Made by a program: the position numbers and the translations under genes | Part shown: piece after piece, positions 34,012-41,647 of the stretch | How the letters are laid out: every line of letters begins with the position of its first letter | Numbering within the stretch: position 1 is the first letter of the stretch | The notes under the pieces: generated by a model | What the model saw: the letters and a program-made list of their open reading frames with translations, nothing else | Told to the model about the DNA's origin: nothing | Databases searched by the model: none | DNA from: Lachnoclostridium sp. UBA1241 | GTDB taxonomy: Bacteria > Bacillota > Clostridia > Lachnospirales > Lachnospiraceae | Assembly: GCA_002308955.1 (NCBI GenBank) | Contig: DBWJ01000046.1 | Span: forward strand, 1 to 49,312 | Direction: 5' to 3' | Length of the DNA: 49,312 nt

Positions 34012-34509
34012 TCAGCAAAGCGCCGTGCCGCCCCCTCCGTTCAGAATGTTTTTATAGCCGCAATAAGGGCAGAAACGGGCGGTTTTCGGGAATTTCCCGC
34101 CGCACATCGAGCAGAAGCACGTATCCTCGCTCGGTTCGGGATCAGCCTCCGGCTCCGCAGGAGTCCTCGGCCCGCCGTTGAAAGGATTCGGAAACGGCGG
34201 TGCCGCATATACAAGCATCATCGAAGGTCCGTTTCCGTTGAGGCCGGACATCTGCTGCGGGCCTGCCGGACCTGCATAAACCGTCATCATGGAATTCATC
34301 ATCGGGTTCATTCCGGGACCTGCATAGGCCATCAGCATCGAAGGATCGTCAAACCGCGGATTCCTCCGCCACTTTTCATTCTCCTCCTCAAGCTCTACAA
34401 CGTTATCCGGATATTCCTTCTTCTCCTCAGCGCTCACTTCTTCCGTGTTCACTTCTTCGGTGTTCACTTCCTCAGTGTTCACTTCTTCATTCCTCAATTC
34501 ATCGTCCAT
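34012..34509 (-). CDS. Repeat-bearing zinc-ribbon small protein, candidate radical SAM substrate
   Basis: The 165-residue protein starts at the ATG at 34509, with AAAGGAG eight bases upstream. Residues 8-28 hold four near-identical EEVNT-type units, coded by 15-bp DNA repeats (34437-34485), in a strongly acidic N-terminal part. Residues 57-110 hold three motif copies: SMLMAYAGPGMN, SMMTVYAGPAGP and SMMLVYAAPPFP, each with M-rich, YA(G/A)P and Gly/Pro/Asn surroundings. Residues 131-150 form a zinc ribbon (CSMCG...CPYCG), and the protein ends in GGGGTALC. An acidic leader, repeated cores and an adjoining SPASM enzyme suggest a RiPP precursor; alternatively it is a plain zinc-ribbon scaffold. 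I know no named family for the motif. Confidence 0.65.
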   Translation of the reverse strand: MDDELRNEEVNTEEVNTEEVNTEEVSAEEKKEYPDNVVELEEENEKWRRNPRFDDPSMLMAYAGPGMNPMMNSMMTVYAGPAGPQQMSGLNGNGPSMMLVYAAPPFPNPFNGGPRTPAEPEADPEPSEDTCFCSMCGGKFPKTARFCPYCGYKNILNGGGGTALC

Positions 34510-34583
34510 AGCCTTCTCCTTTCTTTCCGGGGCTGCTTCCCGGCTGTTTCGGCAGCTTTCCGTTTGTATGGCATTTTCCGTTC

Positions 34584-35450
34584 TTATCGCATCTTCCCGA
34601 GCGCGTCCGCAAGCCGCGCAAAATCTGACAGCGTCAGCGTTTCTCCCCGGACCGTCGGAGAGAAGCCGAGCTCGGCAAGCGCTTCCGTCACCTGCTCCTT
34701 CGTAACCGTAAGCTCCTGCGCGTTGCAAAGTCCGTTCACAAGAGTCTTGCGGCGCTGGTTGAACGACGCGCGGATCAGGGCGAACATCAGCTTTTCATCC
34801 TGCACCGAAACCGGCGGCTTATCGTGCAGGGTGAGCCGTATCACCGCCGAGCCGACATTCGGGCGGGGCATGAAACAGTTCGGCGGGACATTGGCCGCCA
34901 GGTAGGGCTCCGCGTAGTACTGCACGGCCAAAGAAAGCGCGCCGTAGTCCTTCGTTCCGGGACCGGTTTCCATCCGCTCCGCAACCTCTTTCTGGACCAT
35001 AACCGTGATGCTTACGACCGGAAGCCTTTCTTCGAGAAGCTTCATAAGAATCGGCGTCGTAATGTAATACGGCAGGTTGGCAACCACCTTGACCGGGCGG
35101 AAGCCGTATTCGAACAGAACGTCTCTGAGGTCAAGCTTCAGAATGTCCTCGTTGATGACGCGGAGGTTTTTATAATCCTTACAGGTATCGCCGGTCAGGA
35201 TCGGGATCAGGTTCCGGTCAATCTCGACAGCGATCACGTCGCCGGCCTCCTCGCAGAGGCGCTGCGTCATCGTGCCGATGCCGGGACCGATCTCCAGAAC
35301 CACGTCGTCCTTCGTAATCTCCGCGGCCGCAATGATCTTGTCCACCACGTGCCCGTCAATCAGAAAGTTCTGTCCGAATTTCTTCTGAAAATTGAATTGA
35401 TACCGCTGTAAAACCGCTATGGTTTCCTTCGGATCGCTTAAATATGCCAT
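34584..35450 (-). CDS. rsmA: 16S rRNA (adenine(1518)-N(6)/adenine(1519)-N(6))-dimethyltransferase
   Basis: The 288-residue protein is RsmA/KsgA: KKFGQNFLIDGHVVDKI at the N terminus, EIGPGIGTMTQRL as the SAM-binding loop, ANLPYYITTPI as the NLPY catalytic motif, and FNQRRKTLVNGL in the C-terminal domain. It dimethylates two adjacent adenosines near the 3' end of 16S rRNA. It sits in a long minus-strand run; a TatD gene two places upstream is a frequent neighbour of rsmA. The ATG has an AAGGAG site. Confidence 0.97.
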   Translation of the reverse strand: MAYLSDPKETIAVLQRYQFNFQKKFGQNFLIDGHVVDKIIAAAEITKDDVVLEIGPGIGTMTQRLCEEAGDVIAVEIDRNLIPILTGDTCKDYKNLRVINEDILKLDLRDVLFEYGFRPVKVVANLPYYITTPILMKLLEERLPVVSITVMVQKEVAERMETGPGTKDYGALSLAVQYYAEPYLAANVPPNCFMPRPNVGSAVIRLTLHDKPPVSVQDEKLMFALIRASFNQRRKTLVNGLCNAQELTVTKEQVTEALAELGFSPTVRGETLTLSDFARLADALGKMR

Positions 35451-35516
35451 TTGTTCTCCTTACTGTCCGCCGCGCGGGATCTTCATCCACCTAGGGCTCT
35501 GCGCTTGCCCGGATTC

Positions 35517-36722
35517 TCATTTATCCCTGAGCCCGATGAAATAATCCATGATAAGCCGCGTGCCGTCGTCGTAATAATTCTCCTGCGAAACTTTCTCCTG
35601 CACGTCCCAGCCGGTGTCCGCAACCTCCGAAGCCGTATCCGCGTATTGCTCAAGCGGATGGTCGTCGGCTGCATAGGCCTCCTTGGCTGCCAGGAAGGCA
35701 TCCGTTTCGTCAAGATAGACCTGGTCGAAATCCGGCATGAACTCCGCGTCTTCTGCCTGGTACTCATCATACAGACGAGTGCCCTCTTCAAGACCGAATT
35801 CGCTCACCAGCGCATTGCACATTGCGGATTCGAGGGCATAATAGATATCGTCACAGCCGGAATACGCCGTAATCGGGTCATCGGAAAGGACGCAGGAAAG
35901 ATCTCCCATGAATTCCCCTTCGTTTTCCTTGTAGAACCCTTTCGAATGCGCGGCCTCGTGGGCAATCATCGTGTACCAGTACAGATTATCCACGTACTTG
36001 TTGTAAGTAATCTCCATCGTGTACGGGTAGGTGTATCCGCCGATATACATCCAATCGAGAACGTCCGAGCATTTTGCGGCCTTCGGCTGCCCGTAGAAAC
36101 CTTTAAGCCGCGGATACCGGTCGGAAAGGTTCTTTAGAGCGCGTACAACCTGCTCATACGCGGTTTTCTTATCGGGATAGATAATTCTTCCGTCCGCGTC
36201 TCTCGGAAGCGCCTCCTGGGCGGCACGGAAACGCGCGCCCACCAGATTCCTTACGTAGCGGTACTCCTCTGCCGTATAACCGCGCCGTTCCGGCTCCTCG
36301 CCGACGACGTGGCCGTTATAGGGAATCCACCAGTGGAACAGATAGGTCCAAAGGCACAAGGCGAAAACCGCCAGGAACACCTTCATGTAATTCCGATAGA
36401 ATGCGCTCTTCTTCCGCTCCTTCTTCCGAACCTTCCGCACAAGCCATCGCACCCCGTGAACAATCGAAAGGATCACGGTCACCACCACGAACACGAAGGT
36501 GAGATACATAACGATTTCTCCGACGGCAAATGGGAAGACATCGAACACTCTCGCGACAACACCGTGCAAAACCGGATGGATATGGTTCACGTACCAGTCA
36601 TCGAAAGACTTGATAAAGCTTAACACAAAGAACACCGCCCAGACCGCCGCCACGACGAGCAATATCCGCCAGTACAGGGTGAGCCGATGTTCCTTTGTTA
36701 CATTTTCCGCTTTTTTACTCAT
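35517..36722 (-). CDS. DUF3810 family membrane metalloprotease-like protein
   Basis: The 401-residue protein has three N-terminal helices (about 16-36, 60-85 and 113-130) and a large extracellular domain. A zincin motif HEAAH with a downstream glutamate (HSKGFYKENEGEF) marks it as a DUF3810 protein, probably a zinc-dependent peptidase. The C-terminal 80 residues are acidic. It begins eight bases inside the end of tatD and is probably coupled to it. Substrate unknown. Confidence 0.82.
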   Translation of the reverse strand: MSKKAENVTKEHRLTLYWRILLVVAAVWAVFFVLSFIKSFDDWYVNHIHPVLHGVVARVFDVFPFAVGEIVMYLTFVFVVVTVILSIVHGVRWLVRKVRKKERKKSAFYRNYMKVFLAVFALCLWTYLFHWWIPYNGHVVGEEPERRGYTAEEYRYVRNLVGARFRAAQEALPRDADGRIIYPDKKTAYEQVVRALKNLSDRYPRLKGFYGQPKAAKCSDVLDWMYIGGYTYPYTMEITYNKYVDNLYWYTMIAHEAAHSKGFYKENEGEFMGDLSCVLSDDPITAYSGCDDIYYALESAMCNALVSEFGLEEGTRLYDEYQAEDAEFMPDFDQVYLDETDAFLAAKEAYAADDHPLEQYADTASEVADTGWDVQEKVSQENYYDDGTRLIMDYFIGLRDK

Positions 36723-37554
36723 TCTTTTCCTGCTCTTTAATTCCGAATAACTGCCTTGCGTTCGCGGCCGTCACCCGGATTACTTCCTCTTCGGTAATTC
36801 CTTTGATTTCGGCGATCTTCGCCACGACATAGCGTAACAGCGACGAATCGTTCCGCTCGCCGCGGTGCGGTACCGGCGCCAGGTAGGGGCAGTCGGTTTC
36901 GAGAACGATCTGCGAAAGCGGCGCAGCTGCCACTACGTCCGGAAGGCGTCTCGCGTTCTTAAAGGTTAAAACGCCGCCGACCCCGACGTGAAATCCGAGT
37001 CTCCGGTATTCCTCCGCAATCTCCGGGGAGCCGCTGAAACAGTGGATGATTCCCCCTCGGAAGCCGGGCTTCTTCGATGCGCCTTCCGCCCATTCCCGCA
37101 TGACCGAAAGCGTATCGCCGTCCGCGCCGCGGGAATGAATGATCACCGGAAGCGAAACCTCCTCCGCAAGCGCCAGCTGGCGCTTAAACCACAACTTCTG
37201 TGCCGCGCGCTTTGCGTCCCGCTCCGCCTCGGTAAGCTCCTCCTCGTGGCCGTAATCGAAGCCGATCTCGCCGATGGCAACCGTCTTCGCCTGCCGCGCA
37301 AGGCTCCGAAGCTCCTCAATATCCGCTTCCGTCATCTGCTGCGCATAGTCGGGATGCACGCCGACCGCCGCGTAAACGAACGGGTACTCCTCAGAAAGGG
37401 CAACCGAAGCGCGCGCCCCTTCCATGGAGGCGCCGACATTGACGACGGTACCGATGCTATGGGCCGCCAAAGAACGAAGCACCTCGTCCCGGTCCGCGTC
37501 GAACCAGTCGTCATCATAATGCGCGTGTGTGTCGAAAATCATACTTTTAACCAT
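36715..37554 (-). CDS. TatD family metal-dependent hydrolase
   Basis: The 279-residue protein is a TatD-type TIM-barrel hydrolase. The metal-binding residues are visible: HxH in THAHYDD, E in GEIGFDYG, H in VIIHSRGA, H in IIHCFSG and D in LETDCPYLAP. Family members act as 3'-5' DNA/RNA exonucleases or deacetylases. The start at 37554 overlaps the stop of the preceding short gene; an alternative ATG at 37542 gives four fewer residues. Neither has a strong ribosome site, so translation is probably coupled. Confidence 0.93.
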   Translation of the reverse strand: MVKSMIFDTHAHYDDDWFDADRDEVLRSLAAHSIGTVVNVGASMEGARASVALSEEYPFVYAAVGVHPDYAQQMTEADIEELRSLARQAKTVAIGEIGFDYGHEEELTEAERDAKRAAQKLWFKRQLALAEEVSLPVIIHSRGADGDTLSVMREWAEGASKKPGFRGGIIHCFSGSPEIAEEYRRLGFHVGVGGVLTFKNARRLPDVVAAAPLSQIVLETDCPYLAPVPHRGERNDSSLLRYVVAKIAEIKGITEEEVIRVTAANARQLFGIKEQEKNE

Positions 37555-37840
37555 GCAACCCGTTGGACTGGCGGATCATGTCCTCCACCACGATATCGTA
37601 AATCTCGCCGACGGTATTGCCGTACTCAAGGAGCTTCCACGGCTCATTCGTGTGGAAATGGATCTTGATCAGGTCCTCGTCCCCGGCTGCAATCAGCGAA
37701 TTGCCCTCAAAATGCGAGAGGATATAATCCGTAATCTCATCCTCGTCGAGATCCTTGTCCCTCCGGTCAATCAAAAACTGCGTGTCATAACGGTATGCGA
37801 AAGGATCGTCTTCCGCGTCAATGCTTCGAATCGGTTCCAT
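37547..37840 (-). CDS. Stand-alone fragment of a FakA/DAK-type protein
   Basis: The 97-residue protein resembles the segment of FakA/YloV-type proteins (fatty acid kinase, formerly 'DAK2') that follows the DAK2 domain: YRYDTQFLID, then DLIKIHFHTNEPWKLLEYG and VGEIYDIVVEDMIRQ. The kinase (DhaL) domain is absent. It has its own AAGGAGG site before the ATG, so it is a real small gene rather than the tail of a broken one; the upstream gene encodes an unrelated transporter. Its function alone is unknown. It might bind a FakA partner encoded elsewhere. Confidence 0.7.
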   Translation of the reverse strand: MEPIRSIDAEDDPFAYRYDTQFLIDRRDKDLDEDEITDYILSHFEGNSLIAAGDEDLIKIHFHTNEPWKLLEYGNTVGEIYDIVVEDMIRQSNGLHG

Positions 37841-37874
37841 AGCCCGCCTCCTTCATTTATTTTCGCGTTAAATG

Positions 37875-39656
37875 CTACCCCAAGTTGTACTTCTTGTCAA
37901 ATGCGTCATAAATCTGGTTGAACTCGAGGTTGCCGAATTTGACGCCGCTCAGGTATTCGTGGGTGTCGAAAGCGCCTCGGTCCACCTCGATGACGGCAAC
38001 GGCAATGTTGCTGCAGTGGTCGGAAATTCGCTTGTAATTATTCAGAATGTCCGAAAGGATAAAGCCCATCTCGATGGAGCATCCGCCCTTCTGGAGTCTT
38101 GCGATGTGATTGGTCTTGATTGTGTTGGTAAGCTTGTCGATGACCTGCTCAAGCGGTTCTACCCGGAACGCCAGCTCCGGATTTGCGTTCACATAGCACT
38201 CATGCGTCATCGTCAGAATCTCACGGATTGCTCCGGTCAGAACGCTGAGCTCCTCTTTCGCGGCAGGCGTGAAGGAAAGACCTTTCCGGTTAATTTCGGA
38301 TGCCGCATAGAAAAGATTCACGGCATGGTCTCCGAGACGCTCGAAATCCCCGAGCGCATGGAGAATCTTCGAAATCACGCGGCTGTCCTGCGCGGAAACC
38401 GACATCGTGGACAGCTTTACGAGATAGGTGCCGAGGCGGTCCTCATAACGGTCCAGCTTGTCCTCGATTTCCTTGATCTTCGAAACCGCCTCTTCGTCGA
38501 AATTATCGAACAAATCCATCGCGGCGAGCAGGTTCTCCCGCGCCAGTCTTGCCATATGTCCGGATACGTTGTTACATTCGGTTACGGCGATGGACGGGGA
38601 GCGAAGAAGTCGCTCATCCAGCCATTTGAGGTCGTCTTCGGTCTCTTCCTTCTTCTCGGAATCGCGGACCAGAAATTCGGTCAGCCTTACGAGCGGCTTC
38701 GTGAACGGAATCAGAAGGATTGTCGTCAGGATGTTAAATGCCGTATGGACGGCGGCAATCCCGACGCCGTTGATCGGCTTAGAAATAAGATCTTCAAAGA
38801 AGATTCCGCCGAGAACAACGAATACGGCAAGCCAGAACACCGCGCCGATAATCTTGATCATGACATGCACAACCGCCACGCGCTTCGCTTTCGTCTCCGT
38901 TCCGACGCAGGAAATCAGCGACGTCGCGCAGGTACCGATGTTCAAACCCATGATGATCGGAATCGCCATCTCAAACGTAATGCCCGTTCCGGCTACGGCA
39001 AATGACATAAGAATCGCGATTGTCGCCGCCGAGCTCTGGATTACCGCCGTCAGCAGAAGGCCGATCAGCAGACCGAACACGGGATTTTTGAACTGTACCA
39101 GAACGTCCTTAAACCATGCCGTATCCGCAAGCGGGCTCACGGCATTTTTCATCATCGTCATGCCCTGCATCAATACGGCAAATCCGACGAAAACCGTACC
39201 GATGCTGACCCGCCGGTCCTTCTTGCTGAACATGATCATGCCGATACCGATGAACGCAAGGATCGGGGAGAACACTTCCGGTTTCAGAATCGCCAGATAC
39301 CAGCGGGAGGAATTGATTCCGGAAAGCGTCAGCAGCCAGCCCGTGAACGTCGTTCCGATGTTGGCGCCGAAGATAACGCTGATGGTCTGCTCAAACTGCA
39401 TAATGCCCGAGTTTACAAGTCCGACGAGCATTACGGTCGTGGCGGAACTCGACTGCATGGCAACCGTAATCCCGGCGCCGAGCACAATCGAAAGAAGCGG
39501 CCTTGCGGTAACCTTTCTAAGGGTGTTTTCCAATTTACCGCCGGCCATTTTCTCAAGACTTGTCGACATGACCTTCATGCCGAACAGGAAAAATACCAAA
39601 CCGCCGATTAAGGTGACGGTAACCTCTAAAATATCGATTTTTATGGCGCGCCTCAC
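37875..39656 (-). CDS. Na+/phosphate cotransporter family protein with PhoU-like tail
   Basis: The 593-residue protein has the inverted repeats of the NptA family: QSSSATTVM and GANIGTTFT in the first half, and QSSAATIAI and GLNIGTCATS in the second, with about nine helices. Residues about 350-593 are a PhoU-like helical domain (EDKLDRYEDRLGTYLVKLS). It likely imports phosphate with Na+. The start used is GTG at 39656; no good ribosome site precedes it, and the first ATG is 26 codons later inside the first helix, so the start is uncertain. It lies downstream of a PhoR/PhoB-like pair on the same strand, separated by a terminator. Confidence 0.88.
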   Translation of the reverse strand: MRRAIKIDILEVTVTLIGGLVFFLFGMKVMSTSLEKMAGGKLENTLRKVTARPLLSIVLGAGITVAMQSSSATTVMLVGLVNSGIMQFEQTISVIFGANIGTTFTGWLLTLSGINSSRWYLAILKPEVFSPILAFIGIGMIMFSKKDRRVSIGTVFVGFAVLMQGMTMMKNAVSPLADTAWFKDVLVQFKNPVFGLLIGLLLTAVIQSSAATIAILMSFAVAGTGITFEMAIPIIMGLNIGTCATSLISCVGTETKAKRVAVVHVMIKIIGAVFWLAVFVVLGGIFFEDLISKPINGVGIAAVHTAFNILTTILLIPFTKPLVRLTEFLVRDSEKKEETEDDLKWLDERLLRSPSIAVTECNNVSGHMARLARENLLAAMDLFDNFDEEAVSKIKEIEDKLDRYEDRLGTYLVKLSTMSVSAQDSRVISKILHALGDFERLGDHAVNLFYAASEINRKGLSFTPAAKEELSVLTGAIREILTMTHECYVNANPELAFRVEPLEQVIDKLTNTIKTNHIARLQKGGCSIEMGFILSDILNNYKRISDHCSNIAVAVIEVDRGAFDTHEYLSGVKFGNLEFNQIYDAFDKKYNLG

Positions 39657-39773
39657 TTTCGAGCCTAAGGCTCCGTGTCTTTCATCACCACTATAACAAC
39701 TGCTTGGTTAAATGCGCTTTCCCGCTTATGTAAAACTTATGTAAAAAAGAGGCAGCACGCATCCGGACAACAC

Positions 39774-39800
39774 AAAAGGCCCCCGCACGGCGAAGGCCCC
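39774..39800 (-). terminator. Terminator of the two-component system operon
   Basis: On the minus strand GGCCTTCGC and GCGGGGGCC form a 9-bp stem (including G-T pairs) around CGT, followed by TTTTG. It follows the histidine kinase gene directly. Confidence 0.8.
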
Positions 39801-39805
39801 ATCTG

Positions 39806-40834
39806 TTATTTCGGAAAATGTACCGTCATTACCGTCCCTTTTCCGACCTCGCTCCTTGCGTCCACCGTCGCGCCGTGATAGGACGCGCCGTGCTTCACGA
39901 TGGAGAGACCAAGCCCGGTGCCGCCGACTTCCTTCGAATGGCTCTTGTCGACGCGGTAGAACCGCTCAAAGATGCGGGGCAGATCCGCCTTCGGGATGCC
40001 GATTCCGGTATCGCTCACCGTAAGGAGAACCTCGCTCTCCTGCTCCTCGGTCTTAACGGTTACCGTGCCGCCTTCGCGGTTATATTTGATTGCGTTATCA
40101 ATCAGGTTGTAGACCATCTCGCTGATAATCTGTTCAACCCCGTTAATGTGCGCTTCTTCGCCCTCCACCGTAATGCTGACGCCGTGACGCGCCGCAGGCT
40201 CGGAAAGAAGCTCAGCGGTTTCTTTACAAAGCTCTCTAAGCTCAATATCCTCCCGGACAGCCTCCGTTTCGCGGTCCTCAATCCTTGAAAGCCGCAGAAT
40301 ATCGCCCACCAGAACAACAAGCCGGTTGGCCTCGTCGTAAATCTTTCCGGCGAACCGCCCGACGTCCTCCTTCTGCGCAATACCGTCGCGGATGATCTCC
40401 GCATACCCTGAGATGGAGGTGAGGGGTGTCTTCAGCTCATGGGACACGTTGGCCGTGAATTCGCGGCGCATCCGGTCCTGCTTCTCGTGCTCCTCCCGAA
40501 GCTCCGTCATCTTATCGTAAAGTTCGCGGTTCTGGGCATTGATTTTCTGCACAAGCGGTCCGAGCTCCGGATAGGTATCCCGGGCGAGCGGACTCGACAC
40601 GTCAAGCTGGTTAATCGGCTTCAGCAGGTTATCGCTGACGCGGTTCGCTACGAAGAATGACACGACAAATGCCACCGTAACCAGACACGCGGACGGGAAC
40701 AGCATCGCAAGAACCACTTCCCCGAGCGTCACGCTTTCGATTGACCGCCAGAGTACAATAATCGTCACCAGGCCACCCACCAGAAAGGCCGCTAAGGTCA
40801 TTAAAAAGATTGTAAGAAACAGTCTTCGTTTCAT
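39806..40834 (-). CDS. Sensor histidine kinase, PhoR-like
   Basis: The 342-residue protein has two membrane helices (about 2-30 and 40-65) with hardly any extracellular loop, then a helical linker, HisKA (phosphoacceptor in NVSHELKTPLTSISGYAE) and HATPase (NLIDNAIKYN, DTGIGIPKADLPRIFERFY, GGTGLGLSIVK). The near absence of an outer domain suggests sensing through a partner, as PhoR-type kinases do through PhoU and a transporter. The ATG at 40834 follows the response-regulator stop by one base; GAGGT lies within the end of that gene. Confidence 0.92.
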   Translation of the reverse strand: MKRRLFLTIFLMTLAAFLVGGLVTIIVLWRSIESVTLGEVVLAMLFPSACLVTVAFVVSFFVANRVSDNLLKPINQLDVSSPLARDTYPELGPLVQKINAQNRELYDKMTELREEHEKQDRMRREFTANVSHELKTPLTSISGYAEIIRDGIAQKEDVGRFAGKIYDEANRLVVLVGDILRLSRIEDRETEAVREDIELRELCKETAELLSEPAARHGVSITVEGEEAHINGVEQIISEMVYNLIDNAIKYNREGGTVTVKTEEQESEVLLTVSDTGIGIPKADLPRIFERFYRVDKSHSKEVGGTGLGLSIVKHGASYHGATVDARSEVGKGTVMTVHFPK

Positions 40835-40835
40835 G

Positions 40836-41513
40836 TTATACCTCATCTGCGCGGATACAGTAACCGACTCCGCGAATCGTCTCCACATAAGAGCCTGCCG
40901 CCCCGAGTTTCTGCCGAAGCGTCCTCAGATGCACATCAACGGTGCGGCTTTCGCCCTCGAACGCATAGCCCCAGACTTCACTCAGAAGCCGTTCTCTCGT
41001 GACTACGTTCTGCCCGTTCTGCATCAGAAGCGCAAGCATGTCATACTCCTTCTTCGTAAGCTGCACCGGTTCTCCGTCCACCAGCACGCGGTGCGCGTCC
41101 AAAAGAAGCGTGAGCCGTCCTACCGTATAGGCGCTCTTCTCTCCGGTTTCGGCGGAGCGCCTTAGAAGCGCGCGGACTCTTGCCACCAGCTCCATCATCC
41201 CGAAGGGCTTCGCCACATAGTCGTCCGCTCCCATGTCAAGGCCGGTCACCTTATCGTATTCGCTCGCCTTCGCACTCAGGATCATAACCGGAACCTTGGC
41301 CGTATCGCGGCCCTCGCGAAGCTTTTTAAGAACCGATAATCCGTCCTCTTCGGGAAGCATGATGTCGAGTATCACAAGGGAAGGGAATGTCCCCTCTATC
41401 GCCTCGAAGAACGCGGACGGTTTCGAGAAGCCTGCCGCCTCGATTCCCGAGTGATTGAGCGTGTAAACGACCAGTTCACGGATATTGTCATCATCTTCGA
41501 CAAGATAGACCAT
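40836..41513 (-). CDS. OmpR/PhoB family response regulator
   Basis: The 225-residue protein has a receiver domain (acidic pocket EDDDN, phosphoacceptor D in LVILDIMLPEEDG, S/T in ILSAKAS, K in VAKPFG) and a winged-helix DNA-binding domain ending in RTLRQKLGAAGSYVETIRGV. The ATG at 41513 has CGGAGG seven bases upstream; an upstream ATG 27 codons earlier lacks one. It pairs with the PhoR-like kinase. Confidence 0.95.
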   Translation of the reverse strand: MVYLVEDDDNIRELVVYTLNHSGIEAAGFSKPSAFFEAIEGTFPSLVILDIMLPEEDGLSVLKKLREGRDTAKVPVMILSAKASEYDKVTGLDMGADDYVAKPFGMMELVARVRALLRRSAETGEKSAYTVGRLTLLLDAHRVLVDGEPVQLTKKEYDMLALLMQNGQNVVTRERLLSEVWGYAFEGESRTVDVHLRTLRQKLGAAGSYVETIRGVGYCIRADEV

Positions 41514-41547
41514 TGCATTCCTCCGAAAGATTCTGCTTAATATAGGT

Positions 41548-41576
41548 ATTATACCAAGAAAAAAGGGGGATTTCCA
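41548..41576 (-). promoter_or_regulatory. Promoter of the two-component system
   Basis: On the minus strand TGGAAA (41571-41576) and TATAAT (41548-41553) are 17 bases apart. The -10 lies within GGTATAATACC, a palindrome that could be an operator. Confidence 0.6.
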
Positions 41577-41587
41577 CCTATTTTTCC

Positions 41588-41616
41588 TTTTCATTTGCCG
41601 GGAAATCGTCTATAAT
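41588..41616 (+). promoter_or_regulatory. Promoter of the ABC exporter operon
   Basis: TTTTCA (41588-41593) and TATAAT (41611-41616) are 17 bases apart. It is divergent from the two-component system promoter, within 45 bases of it. Confidence 0.6.
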
Positions 41617-41647
41617 TCTTCTTGGAATCCGATTCGGGAGAGAATCT

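Noticed and set aside
34510..34728. N-terminal extension of 73 residues for the repeat/zinc-ribbon protein
   Set aside because: It overlaps the end of rsmA and lacks a ribosome site, whereas the ATG at 34509 has AAAGGAG at ideal spacing.
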